This document shows, piece after piece, positions 9,259-17,159 of a stretch of 64,000 nucleotides of DNA (position 1 is its first letter; each line of letters starts with the position of its first letter). The notes below the pieces were generated by a model that was not told the DNA's origin, searched no databases, and saw nothing but the letters and a program-made list of their open reading frames with translations. The stretch is from positions 1,674,001 through 1,738,000 of the forward strand of contig NZ_CP108423.1 of assembly GCF_035917235.1 (NCBI RefSeq), in the 5' to 3' direction. Origin of the DNA: Streptomyces sp. NBC_01294. Its GTDB lineage: Bacteria > Actinomycetota > Actinomycetes > Streptomycetales > Streptomycetaceae. Made by a program: the position numbers and the translations under genes.

Positions 9259-10909
9259 TCTCTGGTATCCGGAGCCGCTCGTGCGGGTCCTCGTCGTCGG
9301 CACCGGTGTGATCGGGGTCGCCGTGTGCCTCGGGTACGGGCTGTGGCGGTTCCTGGGGCTGGCCCTGTCGGCCGCCGGGTCCGCCTTCGACCCCCGCACG
9401 CTCGGGTCCAGGGCCCCGAGGATCACCCCGTACGCGGGCCCGGAGCCGGCCCGCCCCGCGTACTGGGCCGGGCAGATGTGGCGGGACGCCCGGTTCGCCG
9501 GGCGGGCGGCCGCGCTGACGGTCTGGTACCTGCTGACCCGGCACTGGCTGGGCGAGGTGGTGCGCCGGCGCCTGCTGCGCGGCCGCCACGGCCAGACCGG
9601 CATCCGCGCCGGGAACGGCATCGGCCGGCTCGTGCTGCGCCTGATCGCCCCCGGCACGGCGCTGGCCGCACTGCTGTCCGCGCTGCTCGCCTCGGTCCTG
9701 CTGGTCGGTGTCGCGCTGGTCTTCCTCGTGCAGCTCGTCCTGGTCGCGCTCGCCGCGCTGGCCGCCGTCCTCGCCGGGCGGACCGCGGACCGGCTGTGGA
9801 AGCTGGCCCGGGGCATCCGCATGAAGTGCCCGTACCCCGGCTGCTACCGGCCGTTCCCGCTCGCCGTGCACATCTGCCCGGGCTGCGGCGCCGCCCACCG
9901 CGACCTGCGGCCCGGCGGCTTCGGCGCCCTGCGGCACGTCTGCCGCTGCGGCCGGGCGCTGGCGACCACCGCCGTGACCGGGCGGCGCAAGCTCACCGCC
10001 CGGTGCCCGCACTGCGACCAGAGCCTGCCCCCGGCCGTCGGCACCACCCGGGTCGTGCACCTGCCGCTGATCGGCGGCACCTCCGCAGGGAAGACCATGC
10101 TGATGGCCGCCATGCTCGAAGGGCTGCGGTCCTGGTCGCACCAGTCCGGGCTGACGGTCGAGTACGCCTCCCCCGACGACCTCCGCGAGGCCAACACCCT
10201 GAACCGGCAGCTGAGCCAGTCGGGGTGGACCCTCAAGACCCAGGGCGGGCAGCCCCGCGCCCTGATGCTGCTGGTCGGTCGCGGCCGCCGGCGCCGGCTG
10301 CTCTACCTGTACGACCCGATGGGCGAGTCCCTGCGCGACGCGGACACCACGCGCCGCCAGGGCTACCTCGCGCACGCCGACGGGGTCCTGCTGGTCACCG
10401 ACGTGCTCGCCGCGCCCGTCGTACGCCGCGCCCTGAGCGCGGGCGACCCCGAACGGGCCGCGGCCGCCCGGCCGGCCGACCTCGGCCCGGTGGAGACGTA
10501 CGCGGGGTTCACCGGCGAGCTGCAAGGACTCGGCGGCCGCCGCAAGCGGCTCGCCGTGGCCACGGTGGTGACCAAGCGGGACGTACTGGACCAGCTGACC
10601 TCGCTGCCGCGGCCGTCGGAGCCGGTCGGCGGCTGGCTCGGCGCCATCGGGCTGGACGAGCTGGTGCGCGCCCTGGGCCACGACTTCGCGGCGGCCCGCT
10701 ACTGGGTGGTCAGCGCCCGTGCCGCGACCGGCGCGGGCGCCCTGGACACCGAGCAGCGGCGGGCCGCGGAGCCCGTGCTGTGGCTGCTGTCGCGCACCGG
10801 GCTGCGCGTCGGGCGGCTCGCGGAGGACCGGCCGGAGCCCCGGGGCGTGCAGGACGCGCAGGACACACAGGGCCCGCAGGGCACCGAGGAAAGGATCAAC
10901 ACCCCATGA
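9248..10909 (+). CDS. Membrane-anchored zinc-ribbon GTPase (second of two)
   Basis: This 553-aa protein has an N-terminal hydrophobic segment (VRVLVVGTGVIGVAVCLGYG) and a long hydrophobic block at about 137-180, probably two helices. It should therefore sit in the membrane with its catalytic part in the cytosol. Cysteine pairs after residue ~195 (KCPYPGC, ICPGCG, CRCG, RCPHCD) form a double zinc ribbon. The G domain then shows P-loop GGTSAGKT at ~275-282, YDPMG (Asp ~356) in the G3 position, and TKRD near 443. It resembles the DO-GTPase2-like partner of GAP1 systems. I prefer ATG 9248; GTG 9242 is two codons upstream in frame. It overlaps GAP1 by 11 bases and the next small gene by ATGA. The soluble/membrane division between the two GTPases suggests recruitment of the complex to the membrane. 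Confidence 0.8.
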   Translation: MGADLWYPEPLVRVLVVGTGVIGVAVCLGYGLWRFLGLALSAAGSAFDPRTLGSRAPRITPYAGPEPARPAYWAGQMWRDARFAGRAAALTVWYLLTRHWLGEVVRRRLLRGRHGQTGIRAGNGIGRLVLRLIAPGTALAALLSALLASVLLVGVALVFLVQLVLVALAALAAVLAGRTADRLWKLARGIRMKCPYPGCYRPFPLAVHICPGCGAAHRDLRPGGFGALRHVCRCGRALATTAVTGRRKLTARCPHCDQSLPPAVGTTRVVHLPLIGGTSAGKTMLMAAMLEGLRSWSHQSGLTVEYASPDDLREANTLNRQLSQSGWTLKTQGGQPRALMLLVGRGRRRRLLYLYDPMGESLRDADTTRRQGYLAHADGVLLVTDVLAAPVVRRALSAGDPERAAAARPADLGPVETYAGFTGELQGLGGRRKRLAVATVVTKRDVLDQLTSLPRPSEPVGGWLGAIGLDELVRALGHDFAAARYWVVSARAATGAGALDTEQRRAAEPVLWLLSRTGLRVGRLAEDRPEPRGVQDAQDTQGPQGTEERINTP

Positions 10910-11034
10910 TGACACCGCAGATCGTGCGGGGCCGGCGGCTGATGCTGGTCCTGCTCGTGACGGCGGTCGTGGTGACGGCTGCCGCCGCAGTGGCGGCGCT
11001 GGTGCGGTACGTACCGCAATGGATCGGGAGTTGA
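10906..11034 (+). CDS. 42-residue single-pass membrane peptide
   Basis: A very short gene runs from the ATG at 10906, which overlaps the GTPase stop, to a TGA at 11032-11034. The product MMTPQIVRGRRLM... has a basic N-terminal segment and one hydrophobic helix (LVLLVTAVVVTAAAAVAALV), then a short RYVPQWIGS tail. A GAGGAAAGGA ribosome site lies 6-8 bases upstream. The tight coupling on one side and a 12-base gap to the VWA gene on the other argue that it is a genuine operon member and not chance. A small membrane partner of the GTPase, or a pore-like effector, are both possible; nothing in the sequence decides. Confidence 0.65.
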   Translation: MMTPQIVRGRRLMLVLLVTAVVVTAAAAVAALVRYVPQWIGS

Positions 11035-11046
11035 AGGAGATATGCG

Positions 11047-11736
11047 GTGAGTGACATCCCCGGCGGGCCGATGGCGAACCGGCCCGTCCATTTCATCTGG
11101 CTGCTCGACTGCTCGTACTCGATGCAGGGCGAGAAGATCGGTCAGCTCAACTATGCGATCAGAGAGGCCGTTCCGGAGATGCGCGCGGTGGCGCAGGACA
11201 ATCCGGCCGCCCAACTGCTGCTGCGCACGATGACGTTCTCCACGACGGCCCGCTGGCACCACCAGGACCCGGTGCCGGTGGAGCAGTTCACCTGGCAGGA
11301 CGTGCAGGTGGACGGCATGACCAACCTGGGCGAGGCGCTCCAGCTCGCCGCGCGCGAGCTGGACACCCCGCCGATGCCGCAGCGGGCCCTGAAGCCGGTG
11401 CTGGCCCTGGTCTCCGACGGCGTCCCGACGGACGACTGGAAGGCGGGTCTGCGGGCGGTGGACGCGACCCCGTGGGGCCGCAAGGCGGTCCGGGTGGCCA
11501 TCGCGATCGGCGCGGACGCCGACCGCACCGTGCTGCAGGAGTTCCTGGGCAATCCCGAGCTCCAGCCGCTGGACGCGAACAGCCCCAAGCAGCTGGCCGC
11601 GGCGATCCGCTGGGCCTCGACGGCGGCGGTGAAGGCGGCCTCCCAGCCGGTGGCGGGCTCCGCGGACGTCACCATGAAGCAGCCGCCGTACGCCCCGCCG
11701 GTGCTGGACGACGACGATGACGACGACGTGTGGTGA
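11047..11736 (+). CDS. von Willebrand factor A domain protein, TerY-like
   Basis: This 229-aa protein is almost entirely a VWA domain. The metal-ion-dependent adhesion site is complete: D21-x-S23-x-S25 in LLDCSYSMQG, T92 in GMTNLGEAL, and the SDGVPTD aspartate at 123-129. It therefore likely binds Mg2+ and a partner protein. The C-terminus ends in a run of seven aspartates followed by VW, which is unusual. The GTG start at 11047 has a strong GAAGGAGAT ribosome site. Its stop overlaps the phosphatase start (GTGA). VWA, PP2C and kinase genes in a row match the 'TerY-P' phosphorylation triad proposed from comparative genomics of tellurite/stress loci. Here the triad is joined to the GAP1/GTPase genes. 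Confidence 0.85.
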   Translation: MSDIPGGPMANRPVHFIWLLDCSYSMQGEKIGQLNYAIREAVPEMRAVAQDNPAAQLLLRTMTFSTTARWHHQDPVPVEQFTWQDVQVDGMTNLGEALQLAARELDTPPMPQRALKPVLALVSDGVPTDDWKAGLRAVDATPWGRKAVRVAIAIGADADRTVLQEFLGNPELQPLDANSPKQLAAAIRWASTAAVKAASQPVAGSADVTMKQPPYAPPVLDDDDDDDVW

Positions 11737-12752
11737 GCGGACCCGTGCGGACCCTCGGACCCGAACCGCTCTGGGACACGCTCCAGGGCACCGTCCAGGG
11801 CGTGAACAAGACCCGTAACCAGGACCACTACGAGGCGGAGGGGCGCGGCACCGCCGGACAGCCGCTGATCATGGCGGTGGCCGACGGCCACGGATCGGCG
11901 GTGCACGCGCGCAGCCACCTGGGGTCCCGGTTCGCCGTGGACCTGTTCGTCCAGCAGGCCAGGCTGTTCGCCGCGCTCGCCGAGCCCCGGGGCGACGGGC
12001 AGCCGCCGAGCCTGTCCTGGCTGATGCACTACGCCGAGCACACCCTGCCGCGCCAACTGGTCAGCGCCTGGCAGGAGAAGGCGCTGGGGCACTGGGAGCG
12101 GACCCGGTCGCCCGGTGAGCCCGGGATGGACCCGGTGGACAAGCTGGTGCTCTACGGGAGCACGCTCGTCGGCGCCGTGCTGACCCCCCGGGTCTTCGCG
12201 GCCTGGCAGCTCGGCGACGGGGAGCTGACCGTGGTGACCGACGACGGGCGGGTGACCGTGCCGCTCGCGCCGGACGAGGCGGATCTGGGCGACGAGACGG
12301 AGTCGCTGTGCTCCCCGCAGGCCTGGCTGCGGGTGCGGACCCACTGGGCGCCGGTGACCGCTCCCGCGCGGGCGCCCCGGCTGGTGTCGGTGTCGACCGA
12401 CGGCCTGTCCAAGAGCTTCGCCTCGGACACCGGCTTCCGGCAGTTCATGGCCGGGCTGGACGACCGGCTGGCGGCGGAGGGCACGGAGTGCGTCCGGGCC
12501 GTCCTGCCGCAGTGGCTGGCCAAGGCCTCGCGGCACTCGGGGGACGACACCACCCTGGTGGCGGCCTGGCACACCGCCACCGCCGCCACCGCCGGCCCCG
12601 CCGACGCGACGGTCACGGGCGACGCGACCGACCGTGCCGCGATGGCGTACCCGTCCGGCGTGACCTACCCGGCCGCCCCGGCCGGCATGACGTATCCGGC
12701 CGACACGACCGACCCGGCCGACCTGAGAGACCCGTACAGGAGTGACGAATGA
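11733..12752 (+). CDS. PP2C-family serine/threonine phosphatase
   Basis: This 339-aa protein carries the PP2C metal and catalytic motifs in order: RNQDHY (28-33), ADGHGS (50-55), LGDGEL, STDGLS and GDDTTLVAAW (near 270). The missing Gly-rich spacing is minor, and the domain should be an active Mn/Mg phosphatase. The last ~60 residues are a low-complexity Ala/Thr/Asp tail with repeated YP motifs (MAYPSG, VTYPAAPAG, MTYPADT). It starts at GTG 11733, overlapping the VWA stop, and ends in an ATGA overlap with the kinase. It most likely opposes the adjacent kinase, with the VWA or GTPase proteins as candidate substrates; the pairing is inferred from gene order. Confidence 0.85.
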   Translation: MSGPVRTLGPEPLWDTLQGTVQGVNKTRNQDHYEAEGRGTAGQPLIMAVADGHGSAVHARSHLGSRFAVDLFVQQARLFAALAEPRGDGQPPSLSWLMHYAEHTLPRQLVSAWQEKALGHWERTRSPGEPGMDPVDKLVLYGSTLVGAVLTPRVFAAWQLGDGELTVVTDDGRVTVPLAPDEADLGDETESLCSPQAWLRVRTHWAPVTAPARAPRLVSVSTDGLSKSFASDTGFRQFMAGLDDRLAAEGTECVRAVLPQWLAKASRHSGDDTTLVAAWHTATAATAGPADATVTGDATDRAAMAYPSGVTYPAAPAGMTYPADTTDPADLRDPYRSDE

Positions 12753-14080
12753 GCGGCATGCTCGAGAGCGGTACCCGACTGGCGGCCGACAGCGGCCCGG
12801 GCGTGGAGGTCTTCGACCTGCTCGGCTCGGGCGGCCAGGGGGAGGTCTACCGGGTGCGGACCCCGTCCGGCGACCAGGCCCTCAAGTGGTACTACCCGGC
12901 CTGCGCCACACCGGCACAGGAAGACATCGTCCGCCAGCTGGTGGACCGCGGCTTCGACGACGACCGGTTCCTGTGGCCCCGGGACTTCGTGTCCGACGGG
13001 CGGGGCGGCTTCGGCTACCTGATGGACATCCGGCCGGACCGGTTCAAGGGCCTGCCGATGCTCTTCCGCCGGAAGCTGCGCACCACCATCCGCGCGCTGC
13101 TCACCGCCTGCCTCTACACGGTCGAGGCCTACCAGGCGCTGCACTCGCGCGGGATCGCCTACCGGGACATCTCCTGGGGGAACATCTTCTTCGACCCGGC
13201 CACCGGAGAGGTCCTGGTCTGCGACAACGACAACGCGGTGGTGGAGGGCGACAGCACCGGCATCTCCGGGACCATGGAGTTCATGGCGCCCGAGCTGGTG
13301 CGCGGCGAGCCCGGGGTCGCCCCCGGCACCCAGAGCGACCTGCACTCCCTGTCCGTGCTGCTGTTCATGCTGCTGATGAACCACCACCCGCTCAAGGGAC
13401 GGCGGGAGCTGGCCATCCGCTGCCTCGACGAGGCGGCCGAGCGCAAGCTGTACGGGAAGCAGCCGCTGTTCGTCTTCGACCCGCAGGACCGGTCCAACGC
13501 CCCCGATCCCGTGGAGCATTCGACGGTGCTGGCCACCTGGAAGGTGGTGCCGGACTCCCTGCGCGACCTGTTCACCAAGAACTTCACGACGGGCCTGCAC
13601 GACCCCGCCGCCCGGGTACGGGAGTCGCAGTGGCGGGACACGCTGCGGGCGGTCCTCGACGCGGTCGTGGACTGCGCGCACTGCGGGAAGCAGAACATGA
13701 CCGAGCCGCTGGCCGCCACCGCGAGTCCCTGCTGGAACTGCGGGAGCACGCTGGTGCTGCCGCCCCGGCTGGTGCTCACCACGCCCCCGCCGCGCACCGA
13801 GCACCACATCCTGCTGCACCGGTCCTCGCGGGTGCAGGCGCACCACCTGGCGCCGGAGCCGGCCCGGCACGACTACGGCGACGGCACGCTGGTGGCGCAG
13901 CTCACCGAACATCCGCAGCGGCCGGGGAAGTTCGGGCTGGCCAACCGTTCCGGTTCGGCCTGGACGGGCACCCGCGCGGACGGCAGCACGCAGGAGATCG
14001 CGCCCGGTCAGACCGTGCCGTTGCGCTCGGGGCTGGAGCTGGACTTCGGCGGTGCGCGGGCCGTCGTCCGCACGAGGTGA
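12749..14080 (+). CDS. Atypical serine/threonine kinase with zinc ribbon and FHA-like tail
   Basis: This 443-aa protein begins with a kinase domain. The Gly loop is GSGGQGEVY (26-34) and the ATP-binding Lys46 lies in ALKWYY. The catalytic loop is YRDISWGN (Asp140, Asn145), then CDNDNAV at 158-164 and FMAPE (178-182). The HRD motif is YRD, and the canonical DFG is DND, keeping the metal-binding Asp but not Phe-Gly. A CxxC...CxxC zinc ribbon (CAHCGKQNM...CWNCGS) follows at ~309, and the last ~60 residues (FGLANRSGSAWTG...LELDFGGARAVV) look FHA-like. No membrane segment is present, unlike most PknB-type kinases. It ends the plus-strand operon and overlaps the phosphatase (ATGA). I infer that it phosphorylates locus partners. 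Confidence 0.85.
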   Translation: MSGMLESGTRLAADSGPGVEVFDLLGSGGQGEVYRVRTPSGDQALKWYYPACATPAQEDIVRQLVDRGFDDDRFLWPRDFVSDGRGGFGYLMDIRPDRFKGLPMLFRRKLRTTIRALLTACLYTVEAYQALHSRGIAYRDISWGNIFFDPATGEVLVCDNDNAVVEGDSTGISGTMEFMAPELVRGEPGVAPGTQSDLHSLSVLLFMLLMNHHPLKGRRELAIRCLDEAAERKLYGKQPLFVFDPQDRSNAPDPVEHSTVLATWKVVPDSLRDLFTKNFTTGLHDPAARVRESQWRDTLRAVLDAVVDCAHCGKQNMTEPLAATASPCWNCGSTLVLPPRLVLTTPPPRTEHHILLHRSSRVQAHHLAPEPARHDYGDGTLVAQLTEHPQRPGKFGLANRSGSAWTGTRADGSTQEIAPGQTVPLRSGLELDFGGARAVVRTR

Positions 14081-14134
14081 GACGGCCCGGCGCCGCGAGG
14101 AGGACGGGAGCGGCGGACGGGGCCGGGGCCGGGG

Positions 14135-14461
14135 TCAGCCCAGCAGCCGGCTGATCTCCTGGGCGAGGGCGAGGCCCGTGCTGCCCGCCCCCAGCCCGAG
14201 GGTGATGGTCTCCAGCGCCCGCCGGACCACACCTGGTTCGGCGGTTCGCCGCTCCCGTCCTGCCTGGTCCAGCTCCTCGCGCAGGGTCTGCGCCGCGTCG
14301 AGCCGCGCCTGCCCCGCGCCCTCCGCCCTCAGCCACTGGGCGAGTTCGGCGGCCAGGCGCAGCGTCTGTGCGGCGGTGTCCTGCTGCCCGATGTTGATGG
14401 TGCCGTTGTCCCCGAAGTTGCCGGGGCCGGTGATGTTCCCGTGGAAGTTGTACGTGCTCAA
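14135..14461 (-). CDS. Small adaptor-like protein with Gly-rich N-terminal beta tag
   Basis: This 108-aa protein starts STYNFHGNITGPGNFGDN, a glycine/asparagine motif like the 'GxNFGxxGTIN' tags seen at the ends of bacterial NLR-like and effector-associated-domain proteins. The rest is helical: AQTLRLAAELAQWLRAEG, then LREELDQAGRERR, then an Ala/Gly-rich C-terminal helix (ITLGLGAGSTGLALAQEISRLLG) that could be amphipathic or membrane-touching. I use a TTG start at 14461 because GAGGAG lies seven bases upstream and no ATG/GTG precedes the motif. It is 20 bases downstream of the membrane protein, so the two form an operon convergent with the kinase. The shared tag suggests that the two proteins interact. 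Confidence 0.7.
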   Translation of the reverse strand: MSTYNFHGNITGPGNFGDNGTINIGQQDTAAQTLRLAAELAQWLRAEGAGQARLDAAQTLREELDQAGRERRTAEPGVVRRALETITLGLGAGSTGLALAQEISRLLG

Positions 14462-14481
14462 CGGTGACTCCTCGTCTTCGC

Positions 14482-15954
14482 TCAGGGGTTCGCGGACGGC
14501 TGTGCGGCCGCACCGTTCTGGTTGACGGTGCCGTGCGCGCCGAAGTTGCCGGCGTGGATGTCGCCCTGGAAGGTGTAGGTGTGGGTGTTGATGACCTGCT
14601 GCGCCTGGTCGTAGGAGCTGGTGTCGACGTTGTGGTCCTTCAGGAACCGCTCGGTCGCTATCAGCACGCCCTGCTGGAGCCGCTGGAGGAAGTCCTGGGA
14701 GTCCGTCCGCTCGGAGAACCCCAGCTGCTTCCAGTCGGCGACCCGTTCGCGCAGGCTGTCCACGGCGCCGTAGTCGAACCGCAGGTGCCGCTTGTCGATC
14801 TCGCGGCGCCACTTCTCCAGCGCCCGGGCGCGCGTCCGCCGGGAGGAGGCCCGCCGGGAGAGCGTGCGGGGGGCGCCGAGGAGGGCCGACGCGGTGGTCC
14901 GGGTGGCGAAGCCGACGAGGCTCCACCAGCGTTCCAGGCCGTCCACGGGCAGCTGGTGCACCCGGTAGAACCGCTGCTGGAGCGGGGGGATCCCGTACGC
15001 CGCCACCTCCCAGGTGAGGCTGGGGTGCTGGAGCCTGGCCCGCAGGTGCATGGAGACGATGACGCGGCCGCCCTCGCCCGCCCGTTCCAGGCTGAGGTAG
15101 GTGCGCATGCCGGCGCCGGGCTGCATCACCCCGGCCTGCACCAGCTGCTTGGGGATCTGGGCGCGCGGGCGGCGCAGCCGGTCGGGGAGCAGGTCGGGGC
15201 CGACGTAGGAGACGTGATCGCCTATCACGTAGAGCCGGTTGCGGGCCCGCAGCCCCTTGAGTCCGGCGATGTGCTCCATCTCGCGGGCGATGAAGCTGTG
15301 CAGGTCGACGGCGTCGAAGGGCTTGATGACCAGCTTGCCGCCGCCCGCCGGATCGTCGGCGGGCCGGCTGACGTCGATGGGCTGCCAGACCATTTCCTTG
15401 ATCTTCGAGCCGCTGCCGACGAACGGGTTGGTCCGCTCGGCGCTCGCGGTGTACGGGACCACGTTGGCCCGCTTCTGCTCCAGCAGCCGGTCCTCGGCCT
15501 CCGCCCCGACGTCCGGGGCGAGGTCGACCGGCCGCTCGGCGCCGTGCTCGACGGCGAGCGCCGCCGCGCGGGCCGCGCTCTCGGCCCGGTGGACCAGCCC
15601 CCAGGCGGTCCCGTACGTGAGGACGATCAGTGCGCCGGCCCCGAGGGCGAGGCCGGACAGGCCCGCGACGAGCCCGTACAGCGCGGTGGGCACCGCCGCC
15701 CAGACGCCGACCGCGCAGAGCTGCGCCAGGCGCCGGTCCCGGAGGTCGGTGTGCCGGACGGAGGCCCGGGCGTGGCGGGCCAGGGCCACCAGGTCGATGC
15801 CGAGGGAGAGCCCGGTGGCGTGCAGCCGGTCCTCGGTGAGCTCCACGTCCACGTCGCGGGCGAAGCCCTCGTCCAGGTGCGCTCCCGCGCACAGCAGGCG
15901 TGTCACCGCGTCGGTCCGGTACTGCGCCAGCGCCGGTAACCGGCGAGCTGCCAT
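14482..15954 (-). CDS. Two-TM membrane protein with C-terminal Gly-rich beta tag
   Basis: This 490-aa protein has hydrophobic segments at about 78-98 and 100-118 (VWAAVPTALYGLVAGLSGLAL, GAGALIVLTYGTAWGLV), so a short N-terminal part and a large C-terminal part face the same side, presumably the cytoplasm. The soluble part (130-470) has mixed alpha/beta character with RNRLYVIGDHVSYVG and GGRVIVSMHLRARL. It ends YTFQGDIHAGNFGAHGTVN, which matches the N-terminal tag of the downstream small protein. The ATG at 15954 has a GGAGGACGAGAC ribosome site. I do not recognise the main domain. By position it belongs with the GTPase/GAP1 locus, and a membrane-linked sensor or effector is a reasonable guess. 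Confidence 0.75.
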   Translation of the reverse strand: MAARRLPALAQYRTDAVTRLLCAGAHLDEGFARDVDVELTEDRLHATGLSLGIDLVALARHARASVRHTDLRDRRLAQLCAVGVWAAVPTALYGLVAGLSGLALGAGALIVLTYGTAWGLVHRAESAARAAALAVEHGAERPVDLAPDVGAEAEDRLLEQKRANVVPYTASAERTNPFVGSGSKIKEMVWQPIDVSRPADDPAGGGKLVIKPFDAVDLHSFIAREMEHIAGLKGLRARNRLYVIGDHVSYVGPDLLPDRLRRPRAQIPKQLVQAGVMQPGAGMRTYLSLERAGEGGRVIVSMHLRARLQHPSLTWEVAAYGIPPLQQRFYRVHQLPVDGLERWWSLVGFATRTTASALLGAPRTLSRRASSRRTRARALEKWRREIDKRHLRFDYGAVDSLRERVADWKQLGFSERTDSQDFLQRLQQGVLIATERFLKDHNVDTSSYDQAQQVINTHTYTFQGDIHAGNFGAHGTVNQNGAAAQPSANP

Positions 15955-16048
15955 GTCTCGTCCTCCCCCGTGATCCTTGTCGCCTCACCCTACGGAAACG
16001 GGCCCTGCGTGTCCCGCCGTTGGGCGGGTCCGGCTCCGGGGGCGGGGT

Positions 16049-16103
16049 GCGTACTCAGACGGTCCGGGCGGGGGACGGCGCCGAACTGAGCACGCGTACT
16101 CAG
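16049..16103. promoter_or_regulatory. Candidate operator upstream of the KASIII operon
   Basis: CTGAGCACGCGTACTCAG at 16086-16103 is an 18-bp palindrome with one mismatched pair around an ACGCGT core. Its right half, GCGTACTCAG, recurs exactly at 16049-16058, 45 bases upstream. Both lie in the divergent gap 34-88 bases before the KASIII start. This spacing suits a dimeric repressor of the biosynthetic operon. No regulator gene is adjacent. Confidence 0.5.
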
Positions 16104-16136
16104 GACCCGGCGCGCGCGGCTTGTCATCGTGAGGGC

Positions 16137-17159
16137 ATGTTCATTCAGCCAACTGATCCGCCGCCGCGCGCCGGGATAACCGCCGTCGGCAGCGTGTTGC
16201 CCGAGGAGGTGCTCTCCTCGGACGACCTCCTGCGGGAGGTGGCGCGCCGCAGCGGCCTGGCGCTTCCCCCAAGGCTGCTGACGCAGGCCACCGGGATCGT
16301 CTCGCGCCGCGTCGCGGGCGAGGGCGTGTACGCCTCCACCCTCGCCGTGGGCGCCGCCCGCCGGGCGCTGGACGCCGCCGGGCTCGGTCCGCTCGACGTC
16401 GACCTGCTGGTCTTCGCCTCCGCCTCCCGTGACCTGGTCGAGCCCGCGACGGCGCACATCGTGCAGGCCGAACTGGGCTCGCGGGCCCACGCCCTGGACG
16501 TCACCAACGCCTGCAACAGCTTCGTCAACGGGATCGACCTCGCCCGGTCCATGGTCCTCGCCGGGCGGGCGCGGCGGGCGCTGGTGGTCACCGGCGAGAC
16601 GCCGAGCCGGGCCGTGCGCAGGGACCCGGCCGATCTCGCGGAGCTGCGCGACGGCTTCGCCGGCTACACCTTCGGCGACGCGGGGGCGGCCGTGGTGGTG
16701 GAGGCCGTGGAGCGGGGCGGGATCCTCGACGTGGACACCGAGACCCACTCCGAGCACTGGGAGGTCGGGGGGATCCCGGGCGGCGGGTCACGGCACCCGC
16801 GCGGGGACGCGTACACCTACTTCCGCGGCGACGGGCACGAACTGCGGGGTGTCTTCGAGAAGGTGGGCACCGCCGTCATCGACCGGACGCTGCACCGTAC
16901 GGGGATGGACTGGGACGGCTTCGCCAAGGTGCTGGTGCACCAGGTGACGGTGCCGTACCTGGAGCGCTTCGCCGAGCTGACCGGGGTGCCCGCCGGGAAG
17001 CTGGTGGTGACGGTGCCCGAGCTGGGCAACGTCGCGAGTGCGAGCATCGGGATCCAGCTGGACCGGGTCTTCGGCGAACTGGCGCCGGGGGAACGGGTGT
17101 TGTTCGTCGGGCTGGGCGGCGGCATCAGCATCATGACGATGGTCTGGGAGAAGTCGTGA
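16137..17159 (+). CDS. KASIII/OleA-like condensing enzyme
   Basis: This 340-aa thiolase-fold enzyme carries the Cys126 nucleophile in DVTNACNSFVNG, the VLVHQV histidine and the GNVASASIG asparagine of the FabH/OleA family. FabH uses acyl-CoA and malonyl-ACP; OleA joins two acyl-CoAs in a head-to-head condensation. The neighbourhood (AMP-ligase and NAD-epimerase) favours the OleA type, although substrate cannot be read from sequence alone. The ATG at 16137 starts a family-length protein; the upstream open frame is an extension. It overlaps the glycosyltransferase by GTGA and heads a five-gene operon. Confidence 0.85.
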   Translation: MFIQPTDPPPRAGITAVGSVLPEEVLSSDDLLREVARRSGLALPPRLLTQATGIVSRRVAGEGVYASTLAVGAARRALDAAGLGPLDVDLLVFASASRDLVEPATAHIVQAELGSRAHALDVTNACNSFVNGIDLARSMVLAGRARRALVVTGETPSRAVRRDPADLAELRDGFAGYTFGDAGAAVVVEAVERGGILDVDTETHSEHWEVGGIPGGGSRHPRGDAYTYFRGDGHELRGVFEKVGTAVIDRTLHRTGMDWDGFAKVLVHQVTVPYLERFAELTGVPAGKLVVTVPELGNVASASIGIQLDRVFGELAPGERVLFVGLGGGISIMTMVWEKS

